Below are positions 29,225 through 38,315 of a DNA stretch of 64,000 nucleotides, one piece after another. Within the stretch, counting starts at the first letter, position 1, and every line of letters begins with the position of its first letter. The notes under the pieces were generated by a model. That model ran no database searches and was not told the origin of the DNA. It saw only the letters and a list, made by a program, of their open reading frames with translations. Origin of the DNA: Martelella lutilitoris. GTDB taxonomy: Bacteria; Pseudomonadota; Alphaproteobacteria; Rhizobiales; Rhizobiaceae. The position numbers were made by a program, and so were the translations under genes. The stretch lies in contig NZ_CP066786.1 of NCBI RefSeq assembly GCF_016598595.1, positions 1,697,501-1,761,500 of the forward strand, written 5' to 3'.

Positions 29225-29545
29225 TCCGGGAGCGGCGGCGCACAGGTGGTCAACGGCATGAATGCGATCCGGCTTGCCGTCGCCGCGAACGAGATGCGCG
29301 CTGTCGGCCACACGATGCACGAGGCGTGGTTCGACGTTACGGCCGAGGATGCCGTCATTGCCGCATTCGAACACGTGGATGCCGAGGGGGTCGATATCCT
29401 GATCCACATGCCGGCATCCAGGCGGCGCGCGCCACGTTCGCGCTCCATACGGGCGGCCAAGGGCGGCATCAATCTCCTGACGCGTTCGATGGCAGCCAGA
29501 TCATCCGCGTCGACGGCGGGATGCTCCCCGTTCTTGAGAGGCGTC
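29225..29545 (+). pseudogene. Remnant of a short-chain dehydrogenase (gluconate 5-dehydrogenase-like)
   Basis: Three pieces of an SDR are readable in order. A first part (29228-29410) reads GAQVVNGMNAIRLAVAANEM then FDVTAEDAVIAAFEHVDAEG, typical of the second and third strands. At about 29406 one base is missing compared with the expected NNAGIQ codons, shifting AGIQ into another frame. After a deletion comes AAKGGINLLTRSMA (29453-29494), the active-site Lys helix, and finally IIRVDGGMLPVL (29503-29538), the C terminus in a third frame. The N-terminal glycine motif and the catalytic Tyr are absent. It cannot encode a working enzyme. Confidence 0.8.
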
Positions 29546-29820
29546 GAAGGAGCGACCTTGAGCGCGCGCCGCTGCTTTCGGCTCTCGGGCTTCAGTCCAG
29601 GTCCATCGCGGGTCTGCTTCTCGCGCGTTCGCCGGAACAGCAGGCCGTCCGCAATTGCACCGCGTTTTTGTCATATCCCGCGGTGCAGGGCTGGCGGCTT
29701 GGCATACTTGCAATCCACGGGAAATATATAGGACAGTTTGCCCTGCTATAGGTTCTCAATAGCGGGACTGGTTTTGAAACCGCAAAACGGACGGCGTCAC
29801 ATTTGTCGGAGGAAGCAGAG
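29546..29820. other. Intergenic region before the GH15 gene
   Basis: No protein gene is supported. The stretch around 29705-29760 is AT-rich compared with its surroundings and probably contains the promoter of the glucoamylase-like gene, but I cannot place -35 and -10 boxes with good spacing. A strong GGAGGA at 29808-29813 precedes the ATG at 29821. Confidence 0.4.
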
Positions 29821-32223
29821 ATGAGCGACATGATCGATTTTGCCGCAGGCGCGCCGGGTATCGGTTCCAGGTGGACATCGAGTGCCAAGAGCGGGGTCGG
29901 CACCGCGCTTGCGACGGCTTCGCCGGTCTGGTTTACGCTCAGCCACGGCATTCTCAACGAGATATATTATCCCCGTGTCGACAGCGCCTGCACCCGCGAT
30001 TTCGGTTTCCTCGTGACCGGCCCGGATGGCTATTTCTCTGAGGAAAAGCGCGATTGCGAGCAGGAAACAACGCCGCTCGAGGATGGCGTTCCGGCCTTTT
30101 CGATCGTCAACACCGCCCTGGATGGCGCCTACCGGATCAGAAAGCAGATCATCAGCGATCCGGCGCGGGCGGTCGTCCTCCAGCGCATTTCGTTCAGCGC
30201 GCTCAAGGGCAGGACCCGCGATTACCGGGTGACCGCGCTTCTGGCGCCGCATCTGGTCAATGCCGGCGCATCGAACTCCACCTGGATCGGCGAATTCGAG
30301 AGCGCGCCGGTGCTGTTTGCCAGCGGCCGTTCCCGCTATCTGGCGCTGGTATCAAGCGCGCCTTGGCGGGCAATGTCCGCCGGTTTCGTCGGAACGTCGG
30401 ATGGCTGGCAGCAATTGTCCCGGCATGGGCGGCTCGTCGACCAGTACCAGCGCGCCGATGACGGCAATGTGGCGCTGGCCGGCGAGATCGATTTTTCCGG
30501 CAGCGATGGTTCCGTGGTTCTGGCGCTCGGTTTCGGCCAGACCGAACACGAAGCCGCCGCCGCCGCCACGCGGAGCCTGAAGGACGGCTTCGACCATGCT
30601 CTGGATAGATTCATAGCCGGCTGGCGGAAGTGGCAGGACGGTCTGGTCCCGCTCGATCACAAGGCGGAAGACGGGATCAACGCCTATCGCGTCTCGACAG
30701 CGGTGCTCGCGACCCACCGGGCGTCGGACCGGCCCGGCGCCGCGGTTGCCAGCCTTTCGATCCCCTGGGGCTATTCGAAAGGCGATGACGATCTTGGCGG
30801 CTACCATCTTGTGTGGCCGCGCGACCTGGTCGAGACGGCCGGCGGCTTTCTGGCCGCGGGCGACGCGAAAGAGGCGCTGGCGATCCTCGATTATCTGCGC
30901 GAGTTGCAGCAACCCTCCGGCCGCTGGGCGCAGAACTTCTGGCTCGACGGCAAGCCCTACTGGCATGGCGTCCAGATGGACGAGTGCGCCTTTCCGATCC
31001 TGCTTGCCGACATGTTGCGGCGTCAGGGCCATCTGAACAGCAAGACGATGCGCCGCTTTCTGCCGATGATCAAGAGCGCCGCCGGCTATATCCTCGCCAA
31101 TGGTCCTTCCACCGGAGAAGACCGCTGGGAAGAGGACGGCGGATACAGCCCGTTCACGCTCGCGGTCGAAATCACGGCCCTGCTGGCCGCTGCAGATATT
31201 CTGGAAGCCGAGGGCGAAGAGAAAGCGGCCAACCATCTGCGCGAGACGGCCGATTGCTGGAACGAGCAGATCGAGAAATGGACCTTCGAGGGCGATCCGG
31301 AACTCTGCCGGGCACTGGACATCGCGGGCTACTACGTCCGCATTGCCGCGCCCGGGGCAACGGATGCCGCCGGTCCGGCGGGCGAAACGCAGATCCGCAA
31401 CCAGACGCCCGACCGTTCGATCATGGCGAGCGATGCCGTGATCAGTCCGGACGCGCTGGCGCTGGTGCGCTTCGGGCTGCGCGCGGCGGACGATCCCCAT
31501 ATCGTCGATACCGTCAAGGCGATCGACCACACGCTGCGGAGGGAACTGCCGCAAGGCCCGCTCTGGTACCGCTACACCGGCGACGGTTACGGCGAGCACG
31601 AGGACGGCCGGGCTTTCGACGGAATCGGAAAGGGGCGGCCCTGGCCTCTGCTGGCCGGCGAGCGCGCCCATTACGAGCTTGCCGCCGGACGGACCGATAC
31701 GGCCAAGGCCCTGCTTCAAACGCTCGAAAAATCCGCCAATGCCGGCGGGCTGCTCCCGGAGCAAAGCTGGGATGGCCCCGACATGCCGGATCGTGAGCTG
31801 TTTTTCGGCCGCCCCTCGGGCAGCGCGATGCCGCTGGTCTGGGCGCATTCGGAGCATATCAAACTGTTGCGCTCGCTCGCCGATGGCGCCGTGTTCGACA
31901 TGCCGCCGCAGGGCCGGAGCCGTTATATCGAGAGGCACACAGTGTCAAAACTGCGGATATGGCGGTTCGTCAACAGGTTGACCACAATCCCGCTCGGCAA
32001 GAAGCTCAGGATCGAACTGGCGGATGCGGCAATTATCCACTGGAGCGCCGACGGCTGGTCGACCGTCAAGGACATCAAGACGAAGACATCGGGGCTCGGG
32101 ACCCATTTCGCTGATCTGCAATTGAAGGGCGTGGAACCGGGACATGCCGTGATTTTCACTTTCTTCTGGCCGGAAAGCGGACAGTGGGAGAATGTAGATT
32201 TCACCGTTCGCGTCGGCGAGTAG
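29821..32223 (+). CDS. Glycoside hydrolase family 15 (glucoamylase-like, glucodextranase type)
   Basis: The 800-residue enzyme has the bacterial glucoamylase architecture: an N-terminal beta-sandwich (about 1-270) and an (alpha/alpha)6 catalytic barrel. The barrel holds YHLVWPRDLVETAGGF, the general acid in WEEDGG (Glu437 or Glu438) and the general base Glu647 in LPEQSWDG. There is a short C-terminal beta extension. It releases glucose from alpha-glucans or related glucosides. No signal peptide is visible, so it is probably cytoplasmic, acting on stored glycogen or imported oligosaccharides. The start follows GGAGGAAGCAGAG. The next genes are oxidative pentose-phosphate enzymes, a natural sink for the glucose after phosphorylation. 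Confidence 0.92.
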   Translation: MSDMIDFAAGAPGIGSRWTSSAKSGVGTALATASPVWFTLSHGILNEIYYPRVDSACTRDFGFLVTGPDGYFSEEKRDCEQETTPLEDGVPAFSIVNTALDGAYRIRKQIISDPARAVVLQRISFSALKGRTRDYRVTALLAPHLVNAGASNSTWIGEFESAPVLFASGRSRYLALVSSAPWRAMSAGFVGTSDGWQQLSRHGRLVDQYQRADDGNVALAGEIDFSGSDGSVVLALGFGQTEHEAAAAATRSLKDGFDHALDRFIAGWRKWQDGLVPLDHKAEDGINAYRVSTAVLATHRASDRPGAAVASLSIPWGYSKGDDDLGGYHLVWPRDLVETAGGFLAAGDAKEALAILDYLRELQQPSGRWAQNFWLDGKPYWHGVQMDECAFPILLADMLRRQGHLNSKTMRRFLPMIKSAAGYILANGPSTGEDRWEEDGGYSPFTLAVEITALLAAADILEAEGEEKAANHLRETADCWNEQIEKWTFEGDPELCRALDIAGYYVRIAAPGATDAAGPAGETQIRNQTPDRSIMASDAVISPDALALVRFGLRAADDPHIVDTVKAIDHTLRRELPQGPLWYRYTGDGYGEHEDGRAFDGIGKGRPWPLLAGERAHYELAAGRTDTAKALLQTLEKSANAGGLLPEQSWDGPDMPDRELFFGRPSGSAMPLVWAHSEHIKLLRSLADGAVFDMPPQGRSRYIERHTVSKLRIWRFVNRLTTIPLGKKLRIELADAAIIHWSADGWSTVKDIKTKTSGLGTHFADLQLKGVEPGHAVIFTFFWPESGQWENVDFTVRVGE

Positions 32224-32254
32224 AGCGAACCAGCACAGGAAACGGAGTTTGGAC

Positions 32255-33256
32255 ATGCAGATCGGAATGATGGGGCTCGGGCGGATGGGCGCCAACATGG
32301 TGCGGCGTCTCATGAAGGACGGCCATGAATGCGTCGTCTATGATGTCAACGCCGACAATGTCGCCGCGCTGGTCAAGGAAGGCGCGGTCGGCGCCAGCTC
32401 GGTCGAGGACCTTGTCGCAAGGCTGGAAAAGCCCCGCGCGGTGTGGATGATGCTGCCGGCGGCGATCACGCCGCGGATTGCCCGCGACCTTGCGGACAAG
32501 CTCGAAAAGGGCGACGCCATCATCAATGGCGGCAACTCGCACTATCGCGACGCAATCGACCTCGCCGCGGAATTTTCGCCTGCCGGTATCGACTTCATCG
32601 ACGCCGGCACGTCGGGCGGGGTGTGGGGTCTCGAGCGGGGCTATTCGCTGATGATTGGCGGGCCTAAGGCCGCGGTCAAGCGGCTCGACCCGATCTTCGC
32701 CTCTCTTGCGCCGGGCGCCGATGCGGGGGCAGCGCCGGACGCATCCACGGGCACGGCATCGCGGGGCTATCTGCATTGCGGGCCGACCGGGGCGGGCCAT
32801 TTCGTCAAGATGGTGCATAACGGCATCGAATACGGCGTGATGGCGGCCTATGCCGAAGGGCTGAACGTGCTGAAGGCGGCCAATGCCGGCAAGGCAGAAC
32901 GCGAGGTCGACGCCGAGACGACGCCGCTCTCGAACCCTGAATATTACCAGTTCGACATCGATCTCGCGGCCGTCACCGAGGTCTGGCGTCATGGCTCGGT
33001 GATCGGTTCATGGCTTCTGGACCTGACCGCGGCGGCGCTGAAGGAGAACCCGCATCTGGAAGGTTTCGACGGAAGGGTGTCGGATTCGGGCGAGGGCCGC
33101 TGGACATTGCAGGCGGCGATTGAAACGGGCGTCCCGGCGCCGATCTTGTCATCGGCGCTGTTCGATCGGTTCTCCTCACGCGGCGAGGCGGAATTTGCGG
33201 GTAAGATTCTTTCGGCGATGCGCTACGCCTTCGGCGGCCATCTGGAAAAATCGTGA
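32255..33256 (+). CDS. gnd: 6-phosphogluconate dehydrogenase, decarboxylating (short GntZ/YqeC type)
   Basis: With the ATG at 32255 the enzyme has 333 residues, the short form found in many bacteria rather than the 470-residue E. coli type. It shows GLGRMGANM (NAD(P) loop), [21 protein letters not shown], and [16 protein letters not shown] with the catalytic Lys. It makes ribulose 5-phosphate, CO2 and reduced cofactor from 6-phosphogluconate. The short form is often NAD-preferring, which is family knowledge and not visible here. GGAG lies eight bases upstream. Followed after 19 bases by zwf. Confidence 0.94.
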   Translation: MQIGMMGLGRMGANMVRRLMKDGHECVVYDVNADNVAALVKEGAVGASSVEDLVARLEKPRAVWMMLPAAITPRIARDLADKLEKGDAIINGGNSHYRDAIDLAAEFSPAGIDFIDAGTSGGVWGLERGYSLMIGGPKAAVKRLDPIFASLAPGADAGAAPDASTGTASRGYLHCGPTGAGHFVKMVHNGIEYGVMAAYAEGLNVLKAANAGKAEREVDAETTPLSNPEYYQFDIDLAAVTEVWRHGSVIGSWLLDLTAAALKENPHLEGFDGRVSDSGEGRWTLQAAIETGVPAPILSSALFDRFSSRGEAEFAGKILSAMRYAFGGHLEKS

Positions 33257-33275
33257 CGGGGCGGAGATCGAGACG

Positions 33276-34652
33276 ATGATGGAGCAAAAATCCGACGCCC
33301 TGGTCGTGTTCGGCGTGACCGGCGATCTGGCCCACAAGATGATCTTCCCCTCGCTCTACGCCATGGTGAAGCGGGGAGCGCTGGTGACTCCGGTGATCGG
33401 CGTCGCCTTCGACGACTGGACCCTCGACCAGTTGATTGCCCGCGCCCGGGACGCGGTGGAGACCCATGTCGAGGCGATCGACGAGGCGGTGTTTGCGAAA
33501 TTCACCGGGCTTCTATCCTATGTTTCCGGCGATTATCGCAGCCAGTCGACCTTTGACACGCTGCGCGAGACGCTCGGGGGCGCCAAAAGCCCGCTCTATT
33601 ATCTCGCCATCCCGCCATCGCTGTTTGAAACGGTCGCAGGCGGGCTCGACAAGGCGGGGATCGCCAGCGGCGCCCGGCTGATGGTGGAAAAGCCGTTCGG
33701 GCGCGATCTGGAATCGGCCGAGGCGCTCAACGCCGTGCTGCATGCGGTGTTCGAGGAGGATGCGATCTTCCGCATCGACCATTTCCTCGGCAAGGAGGCG
33801 ATCCAGAACCTGCTCTATTTCCGCTTCGCCAACGCCTTTCTGGAGCCGGTCTGGAACCGCGACCATATCGACAGCGTCCAGATCACCATGGCCGAGGATT
33901 TCGGCGTTGCTGGACGCGGCAAGTTCTATGACGAGGTCGGCTGCATCCGCGACGTGATCCAGAACCATCTGGTCAACGTGCTGCTGCTGTTGGCGATGGA
34001 GCCGCCGGTGACCGGTTCGTCCGACGATCTGGTGGACGAAAAGGTGCAGATCCTCAAGGCAATCCCGCCGCTGACCCACGAGGATGTGGTGCGCGGCCAG
34101 TTCGACGGCTACCTTGATGAGCCGGGCGTTGCCGCCGGCTCGATGACGGAAACCTTTGCCGCCGTGCGGTTCCACCTCAATACCTGGCGCTGGAGCGGCG
34201 TGCCTTTCTTCATCCGCGCCGGCAAGAACCTGCCCGTTCACGCGACCGAGGTCGTGGTGCGGTTCAAGCGCCCGCCGGTCGCGCTTTTCGACACGGTGGA
34301 GCATTCCAGTGCCAATTATGTCCGCTTTCGGCTGGGCCCGGAAATCGCGATCGGCCTTGGCGCGCGGCGCAAGTCGCCGGGCGAGGACATGCGCGGCGAG
34401 GCCGTGGAGCTTGCGGCCGTCGATGACGGGGTCGGTGATCTGGCGCCCTATGACCGGCTGATCGGCGATGCCATGGCCGGCCGGCGTGAACTGTTCACGC
34501 GCGAGGATGCCGCCGAACTCGCCTGGACGATCTTCGAGCCGATCCTGGACGACAAGGCCCAGCCGGAGACATACAAACCCGGCTCCTGGGGCACCGGGAA
34601 AATGACAAGCTTTGCCCCGCCCGGCGGCTGGTTCGATCCAGCGAAAACGTGA
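33276..34652 (+). CDS. zwf: Glucose-6-phosphate 1-dehydrogenase
   Basis: The 458-residue protein has the N-terminal nucleotide loop [25 protein letters not shown], and the active-site signature [13 protein letters not shown] around residue 170. It oxidises glucose 6-phosphate to 6-phosphogluconolactone. It is slightly shorter than the usual 480-500 residues. The start is one of two adjacent ATGs (33276/33279); the frame is open to 33120, but that part lies inside gnd. The lactonase gene pgl, often next to zwf, is absent here; only a short orphan frame follows. Confidence 0.94.
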   Translation: MMEQKSDALVVFGVTGDLAHKMIFPSLYAMVKRGALVTPVIGVAFDDWTLDQLIARARDAVETHVEAIDEAVFAKFTGLLSYVSGDYRSQSTFDTLRETLGGAKSPLYYLAIPPSLFETVAGGLDKAGIASGARLMVEKPFGRDLESAEALNAVLHAVFEEDAIFRIDHFLGKEAIQNLLYFRFANAFLEPVWNRDHIDSVQITMAEDFGVAGRGKFYDEVGCIRDVIQNHLVNVLLLLAMEPPVTGSSDDLVDEKVQILKAIPPLTHEDVVRGQFDGYLDEPGVAAGSMTETFAAVRFHLNTWRWSGVPFFIRAGKNLPVHATEVVVRFKRPPVALFDTVEHSSANYVRFRLGPEIAIGLGARRKSPGEDMRGEAVELAAVDDGVGDLAPYDRLIGDAMAGRRELFTREDAAELAWTIFEPILDDKAQPETYKPGSWGTGKMTSFAPPGGWFDPAKT

Positions 34653-34662
34653 AGGGGCGGAT

Positions 34663-34773
34663 ATGAACCAGACCGATCAGAAACGCGGCGAGCGCCGCGC
34701 TCTCGCCTTCGGCGGCAGCCCGGCTAAACGGTTATCTGCGGCGGCTTCCGCCTTTGGCAGAATAATAGCCTGA
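34663..34773 (+). CDS. Possible 36-residue small protein or truncated gene
   Basis: An ATG eight bases after the zwf stop, behind AAGGGGCGG, opens a 36-codon frame starting MNQTDQKRGERRALAF and ending with TGA. It is Arg/Ala-rich and matches nothing I recognise. It could be a small protein, the stub of a lost third operon gene such as pgl, or chance. The good ribosome-binding site is the main argument for it. Confidence 0.3.
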   Translation: MNQTDQKRGERRALAFGGSPAKRLSAAASAFGRIIA

Positions 34774-34805
34774 TTGTCCGCCGCATTCCGGAGTGGATTG
34801 ATATA

Positions 34806-35390
34806 TTGACACTCTATGCAACACTCCGGCGCTTTCGTTTCACGCTGGCGTTTCTGGCGGTCATGCTGGTCGCCAATGCCCTGGCCGGTACGTTTTCCGG
34901 CGAATTGCCGGCGCACGCTCTCGCAGACTGGGGCATCGGCAAGGATGCCGTGTGGTCGGGAGAAATCTGGCGGTTCGTGACGGCCACTTTTCTGTCTCAC
35001 GACCGGGGCATGCTTATCCGCCAGTTTTTCTTCGCGGCCGCCATTCTGGGCTATACGGAATGGAATCGGGGCAGCGTCTCGACTCTTGTCCTGTTCTTCT
35101 CCTTCGACCTTGCGGCCTCGTGCCTGCTGTTGCTGGGGATCGGCCTGTGGCCGGACGGCGTCGGCCTGTCGGCGGCGCATGATGTCGGCATGTCGCTGGG
35201 CGGGTTCGGGCTTCTCGGTCTTGCCCTTTCCGGCATGCGCTGGCGGTTTCCGCTTTTGGCGGTCGTGCTCCTGATGATCGGGCTGAAGATTGCATTTGTT
35301 TTTGATCCGCTTGCCGACATCGGCCACATCATCGCCTTGTGGACTGGATTTCTGCTGGGATTGGCGCAGCTCAGAATGTCGGCGAGGTAG
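34806..35390 (+). CDS. Rhomboid-like membrane protein
   Basis: A 194-residue integral membrane protein with about six hydrophobic segments. The layout resembles small rhomboid proteases: a luminal loop containing FLSHDRGMLIRQ after the first helix, Ser130 in GMSLGGFGLLG, and His174 in ADIGHIIALWTGFLLG in the last helix. Ser and His are at the places expected for the catalytic dyad, but the GASG motif is changed to GMSL, so activity is uncertain. The start is a TTG at 34806 with GGAGTGG about ten bases upstream; a later ATG (residue 20) would cut the first helix. It may belong to the rhombosortase-like branch. Confidence 0.7.
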   Translation: MTLYATLRRFRFTLAFLAVMLVANALAGTFSGELPAHALADWGIGKDAVWSGEIWRFVTATFLSHDRGMLIRQFFFAAAILGYTEWNRGSVSTLVLFFSFDLAASCLLLLGIGLWPDGVGLSAAHDVGMSLGGFGLLGLALSGMRWRFPLLAVVLLMIGLKIAFVFDPLADIGHIIALWTGFLLGLAQLRMSAR

Positions 35391-35487
35391 GACCGGTCAT
35401 GTGACATGTTGCCTGTGTTCAGGCACGATGAAGCGGCCATGGCAAATTGACCATCGGCCAACCGCACGTTACGATTCCGAACGGTTA

Positions 35488-35516
35488 GGCGGCCGGTTCT
35501 TCGGGCCGCCCTTTTT
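35488..35516 (+). terminator. Rho-independent terminator just before the lpiA/mprF gene
   Basis: GGCGGCC (35488-35494) and GGCCGCC (35504-35510) form a seven-base-pair stem with a nine-base loop, followed by CTTTTT. It fits termination of the rhomboid-like gene about 100 bases upstream. Its end is only 12 bases before the next start codon, so it may instead act in the leader of that gene. Confidence 0.75.
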
Positions 35517-35528
35517 GTCGGGTCATCC

Positions 35529-38180
35529 ATGGTTTCTGAAGGCGATCAACCCATACAGGCCAAGCGCGGAGCAGTCTCATTCGTCCGGAAGTTCGGACCT
35601 GTGCTGGCCACGTTCATTCTGTTCGGCCTCGGCGCATTCGCCGTCTATGAGGCACTGCACGGGATCACGATTTCCGAGGTCATCAGCCGAATAAAACTGA
35701 CGCCGACACATTCATTGCTTGTTGCGGTGCTGGCCACCGCCGGCGGATATGCGGCGCTGATCGGTTATGACTGGTCGGCGCTACGCTATGTCGGCAAAGG
35801 GGTTCCCCTGCCAACCTTGTCACTGGGCTCCTTTACCGCCTATGCGCTGAGCAATTCGATCGGGCTTGCCGTCCTGTCCGGAGGCGCCGTCCGGTATCGG
35901 TTCTATCGCGGTCTTGGCCTCTCCCTAGCCGATATCACCGTGGTCTCCACCTATTGCGCCATGGCCTTCGGCGTCGGCGTCACCGTGATCGGGTTTGCGG
36001 CGATCGCCTGGCATCCGGCGGCCATGGAGCACTTCGTTCCGCTTTCTATCGATACGATCAGGGTTGCGGCGCTTGCCGCCTTCGCCGTGGTGACGATCGC
36101 TGTTGCCTGGAGTTCGATCGCCCGGCATCCGATCGGGTTTGGCCGTTTCAGATTTGTCATGCCGCCGCCCCGCGATGCGGCGCTTCAGATTCTGTTCTCG
36201 CTCCTCGACATCATCTTCGCGGCGGCAACGCTCTATATTCTGCTGCCGCCCGCCGCATCGGCGGTCGTGACATTTCCGACCTTCGTTGCGGTTTTTGCGG
36301 CGGCTGCCGTCGCGGCGGTGCTCAGCCACGTTCCGGGCGGCATCGGCGTTTTCGAGGCCGTCATCCTCGGGGCATTCGCAACGGTGTCGGACCAGGCGGC
36401 CGGCATCGCCGCGGCGCTGCTCGTCTACCGGATCATCTACTACCTTCTGCCGCTTCTGGCCGGCGTCCTCATCCTTGTCGGCGTGGAGATCCGCGAAAGA
36501 ATAGCGCCTCTTGCCAAGCCGACGGGAAAGGCGCTCAGCGCGCTTTCTGTGCTTTCTTCCCTGACCGCCCTGATGCCGACCGCCGCCGCCGGCCTGACCT
36601 TCCTCGCAGGGCTCTTCCTCATTCTGGATGGCATCGTGCCGATCCCGAAGGCCATTCTTGATGAGTTGCAGCCGGCGGTTCCGGTCGGCCTCTTCGAGTT
36701 TTCCAACGTGATCATGGGTGTTGCCGGCGGCATTCTCATCGTGCTTGCCAATGGTTTGCGCGCGCGTTCCCGCAGCGCCTTCTACATGGCGATTGCCATT
36801 CTCGGCCTCGCTGTCATTTCCCTGCTGCTTCAGCGGCTCGATTTCGATCTGGCTTTCGCGCTTGCCTTTCTGGCGGCAGTGCTTTGGGTCTCACGGGATC
36901 GTTTCGATCGCAGGACGCCGCTTTCAGCCGGCCAGCACTCCATGACATCGCTTGCGCTTTGGGCCGGTTTTGCCATTTGCGTTGTCCTGTTTTTCCTGTT
37001 CGCCCACCAGGATGCCGAATATTCCCATGCCCGCTGGTGGCAGTTCGCATTCGACGCAAACATGCCGCGGGCCCTGCGCACGGCCGGCGTCAGCGTTTCC
37101 GTGTCGCTGATTGCCCTTCTGTTTCTGGCGCTGAGACCCGGGGCAGGGGCAACGCCGTCTGACTTTGAAACCGATATCGATCTCGTCCGCTCCGTGATTT
37201 CAAGGCAGGATGATCCCGATGCGAATTTTGCCCTTTCGGGAGACAAGCTGTTTCTGTTTTCGGACGATAAAGAGGCCTTTGTGATGTATGGCCGTCATGG
37301 CCGCAGCTTCGTGGCCCTCGGGCGTCCTGTCGGACAGAAAGACGCGACGGCGGAACTGATCGATGCCTTCGTCTCCGAAGCGAAGCGGGCCAATTGCCGG
37401 CCGGCCTTCTATCAGATCGCGGCCGACGACCTGGCAACCTTTGTCGATGCCGGTTTCATACCGAGCAAGCTCGGTGAGGAGGCTGTGGTGGATCTCGGAA
37501 CCTTTGCCCTGGAGGGGCCGGAACGGCGCAAGCTCCGGCAGGCCTATAACCGCGCGACGCGCGACGGCCTGAGGATGGAGATTGCCGCGCCTCCCCATTC
37601 CGCGGCGTTGATCGCGGAACTGAAATCGGTCTCGGACGAATGGCTCGGCGAGAAACATGTGCGGGAAAAGCGGTTCTCCCTTGGCCGTTTCGACGAGGAC
37701 TATCTTCAGAACTTCCGGCTGGCGCTGGTGCGCACGGAGAGCCGGATCGTCGCCTTCGCCAATATCTTCGAGACCTCGACACGAAAAGTCGGGACCATCG
37801 ATCTGATGCGCCACGCCTCCAGCGCGCCGTCGGGCACCATGGATTTCCTTTTTGTCGCGCTGATGCTTGCTCTCAGGCAGGAAGGCTTTCGGCAATTCTC
37901 GCTGGGAATGGCGCCGTTGACCGGACTGGAATCCTCTCGTCACCCGAGAATCTGGGATCATGTGGCGGGGTCCGTCTCCCGGCTTGGCGGCCATTTCTAC
38001 AATTTCGCGGGCCTGCGCGACTACAAGGACAAGTTCGCGCCGGAGTGGCGCTCGCGCTATCTCATGACCTGGGGCGGCATCGATCCGCTGCTGGTTGCCA
38101 ATGATGTGAACGCCCTCGTCAGCGGCGGGCTTCGCGGCGCGATAACGCGCGGCGCCAAAGGCAAGGAAGACGAGGAATGA
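35529..38180 (+). CDS. mprF: Bifunctional lysyl-phosphatidylglycerol synthase/flippase (MprF/LpiA)
   Basis: The 883-residue inner-membrane protein has an N-terminal flippase part with many hydrophobic segments (about 1-540), including HVPGGIGVFEAVILGAF, and a C-terminal cytoplasmic DUF2156 synthase domain. That domain shows LDLGTFALEG-like strands, GTMDFLFVALMLALRQEG and LRDYKDKFAPEW. It transfers lysine from Lys-tRNA to phosphatidylglycerol, giving resistance to cationic peptides. Rhizobial homologues are called LpiA and are acid-induced. Length agrees with the family. No AcvB/AtvA partner gene follows; kup does. There is no obvious Shine-Dalgarno before the ATG, and a terminator hairpin lies directly upstream. 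Confidence 0.93.
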   Translation: MVSEGDQPIQAKRGAVSFVRKFGPVLATFILFGLGAFAVYEALHGITISEVISRIKLTPTHSLLVAVLATAGGYAALIGYDWSALRYVGKGVPLPTLSLGSFTAYALSNSIGLAVLSGGAVRYRFYRGLGLSLADITVVSTYCAMAFGVGVTVIGFAAIAWHPAAMEHFVPLSIDTIRVAALAAFAVVTIAVAWSSIARHPIGFGRFRFVMPPPRDAALQILFSLLDIIFAAATLYILLPPAASAVVTFPTFVAVFAAAAVAAVLSHVPGGIGVFEAVILGAFATVSDQAAGIAAALLVYRIIYYLLPLLAGVLILVGVEIRERIAPLAKPTGKALSALSVLSSLTALMPTAAAGLTFLAGLFLILDGIVPIPKAILDELQPAVPVGLFEFSNVIMGVAGGILIVLANGLRARSRSAFYMAIAILGLAVISLLLQRLDFDLAFALAFLAAVLWVSRDRFDRRTPLSAGQHSMTSLALWAGFAICVVLFFLFAHQDAEYSHARWWQFAFDANMPRALRTAGVSVSVSLIALLFLALRPGAGATPSDFETDIDLVRSVISRQDDPDANFALSGDKLFLFSDDKEAFVMYGRHGRSFVALGRPVGQKDATAELIDAFVSEAKRANCRPAFYQIAADDLATFVDAGFIPSKLGEEAVVDLGTFALEGPERRKLRQAYNRATRDGLRMEIAAPPHSAALIAELKSVSDEWLGEKHVREKRFSLGRFDEDYLQNFRLALVRTESRIVAFANIFETSTRKVGTIDLMRHASSAPSGTMDFLFVALMLALRQEGFRQFSLGMAPLTGLESSRHPRIWDHVAGSVSRLGGHFYNFAGLRDYKDKFAPEWRSRYLMTWGGIDPLLVANDVNALVSGGLRGAITRGAKGKEDEE

Positions 38181-38315
38181 TCAGCCGGCGCGAAGACCGG
38201 GCGGTATCGGCATGCGGCGTGTTTGCATCGCGTGCCCTTGGATATTCGCGGAAAATCTGAAACCACCACAAAATCGCGTCGGCTGGGTCGCGCGTATTTC
38301 TCGGGAGGCGGGACG

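Noticed and set aside
30352..31938. A 528-codon minus-strand frame opposite the GH15 gene.
   Set aside because: The GH15 frame has catalytic motifs and a strong ribosome-binding site; the antisense frame has neither and shows shadow composition.
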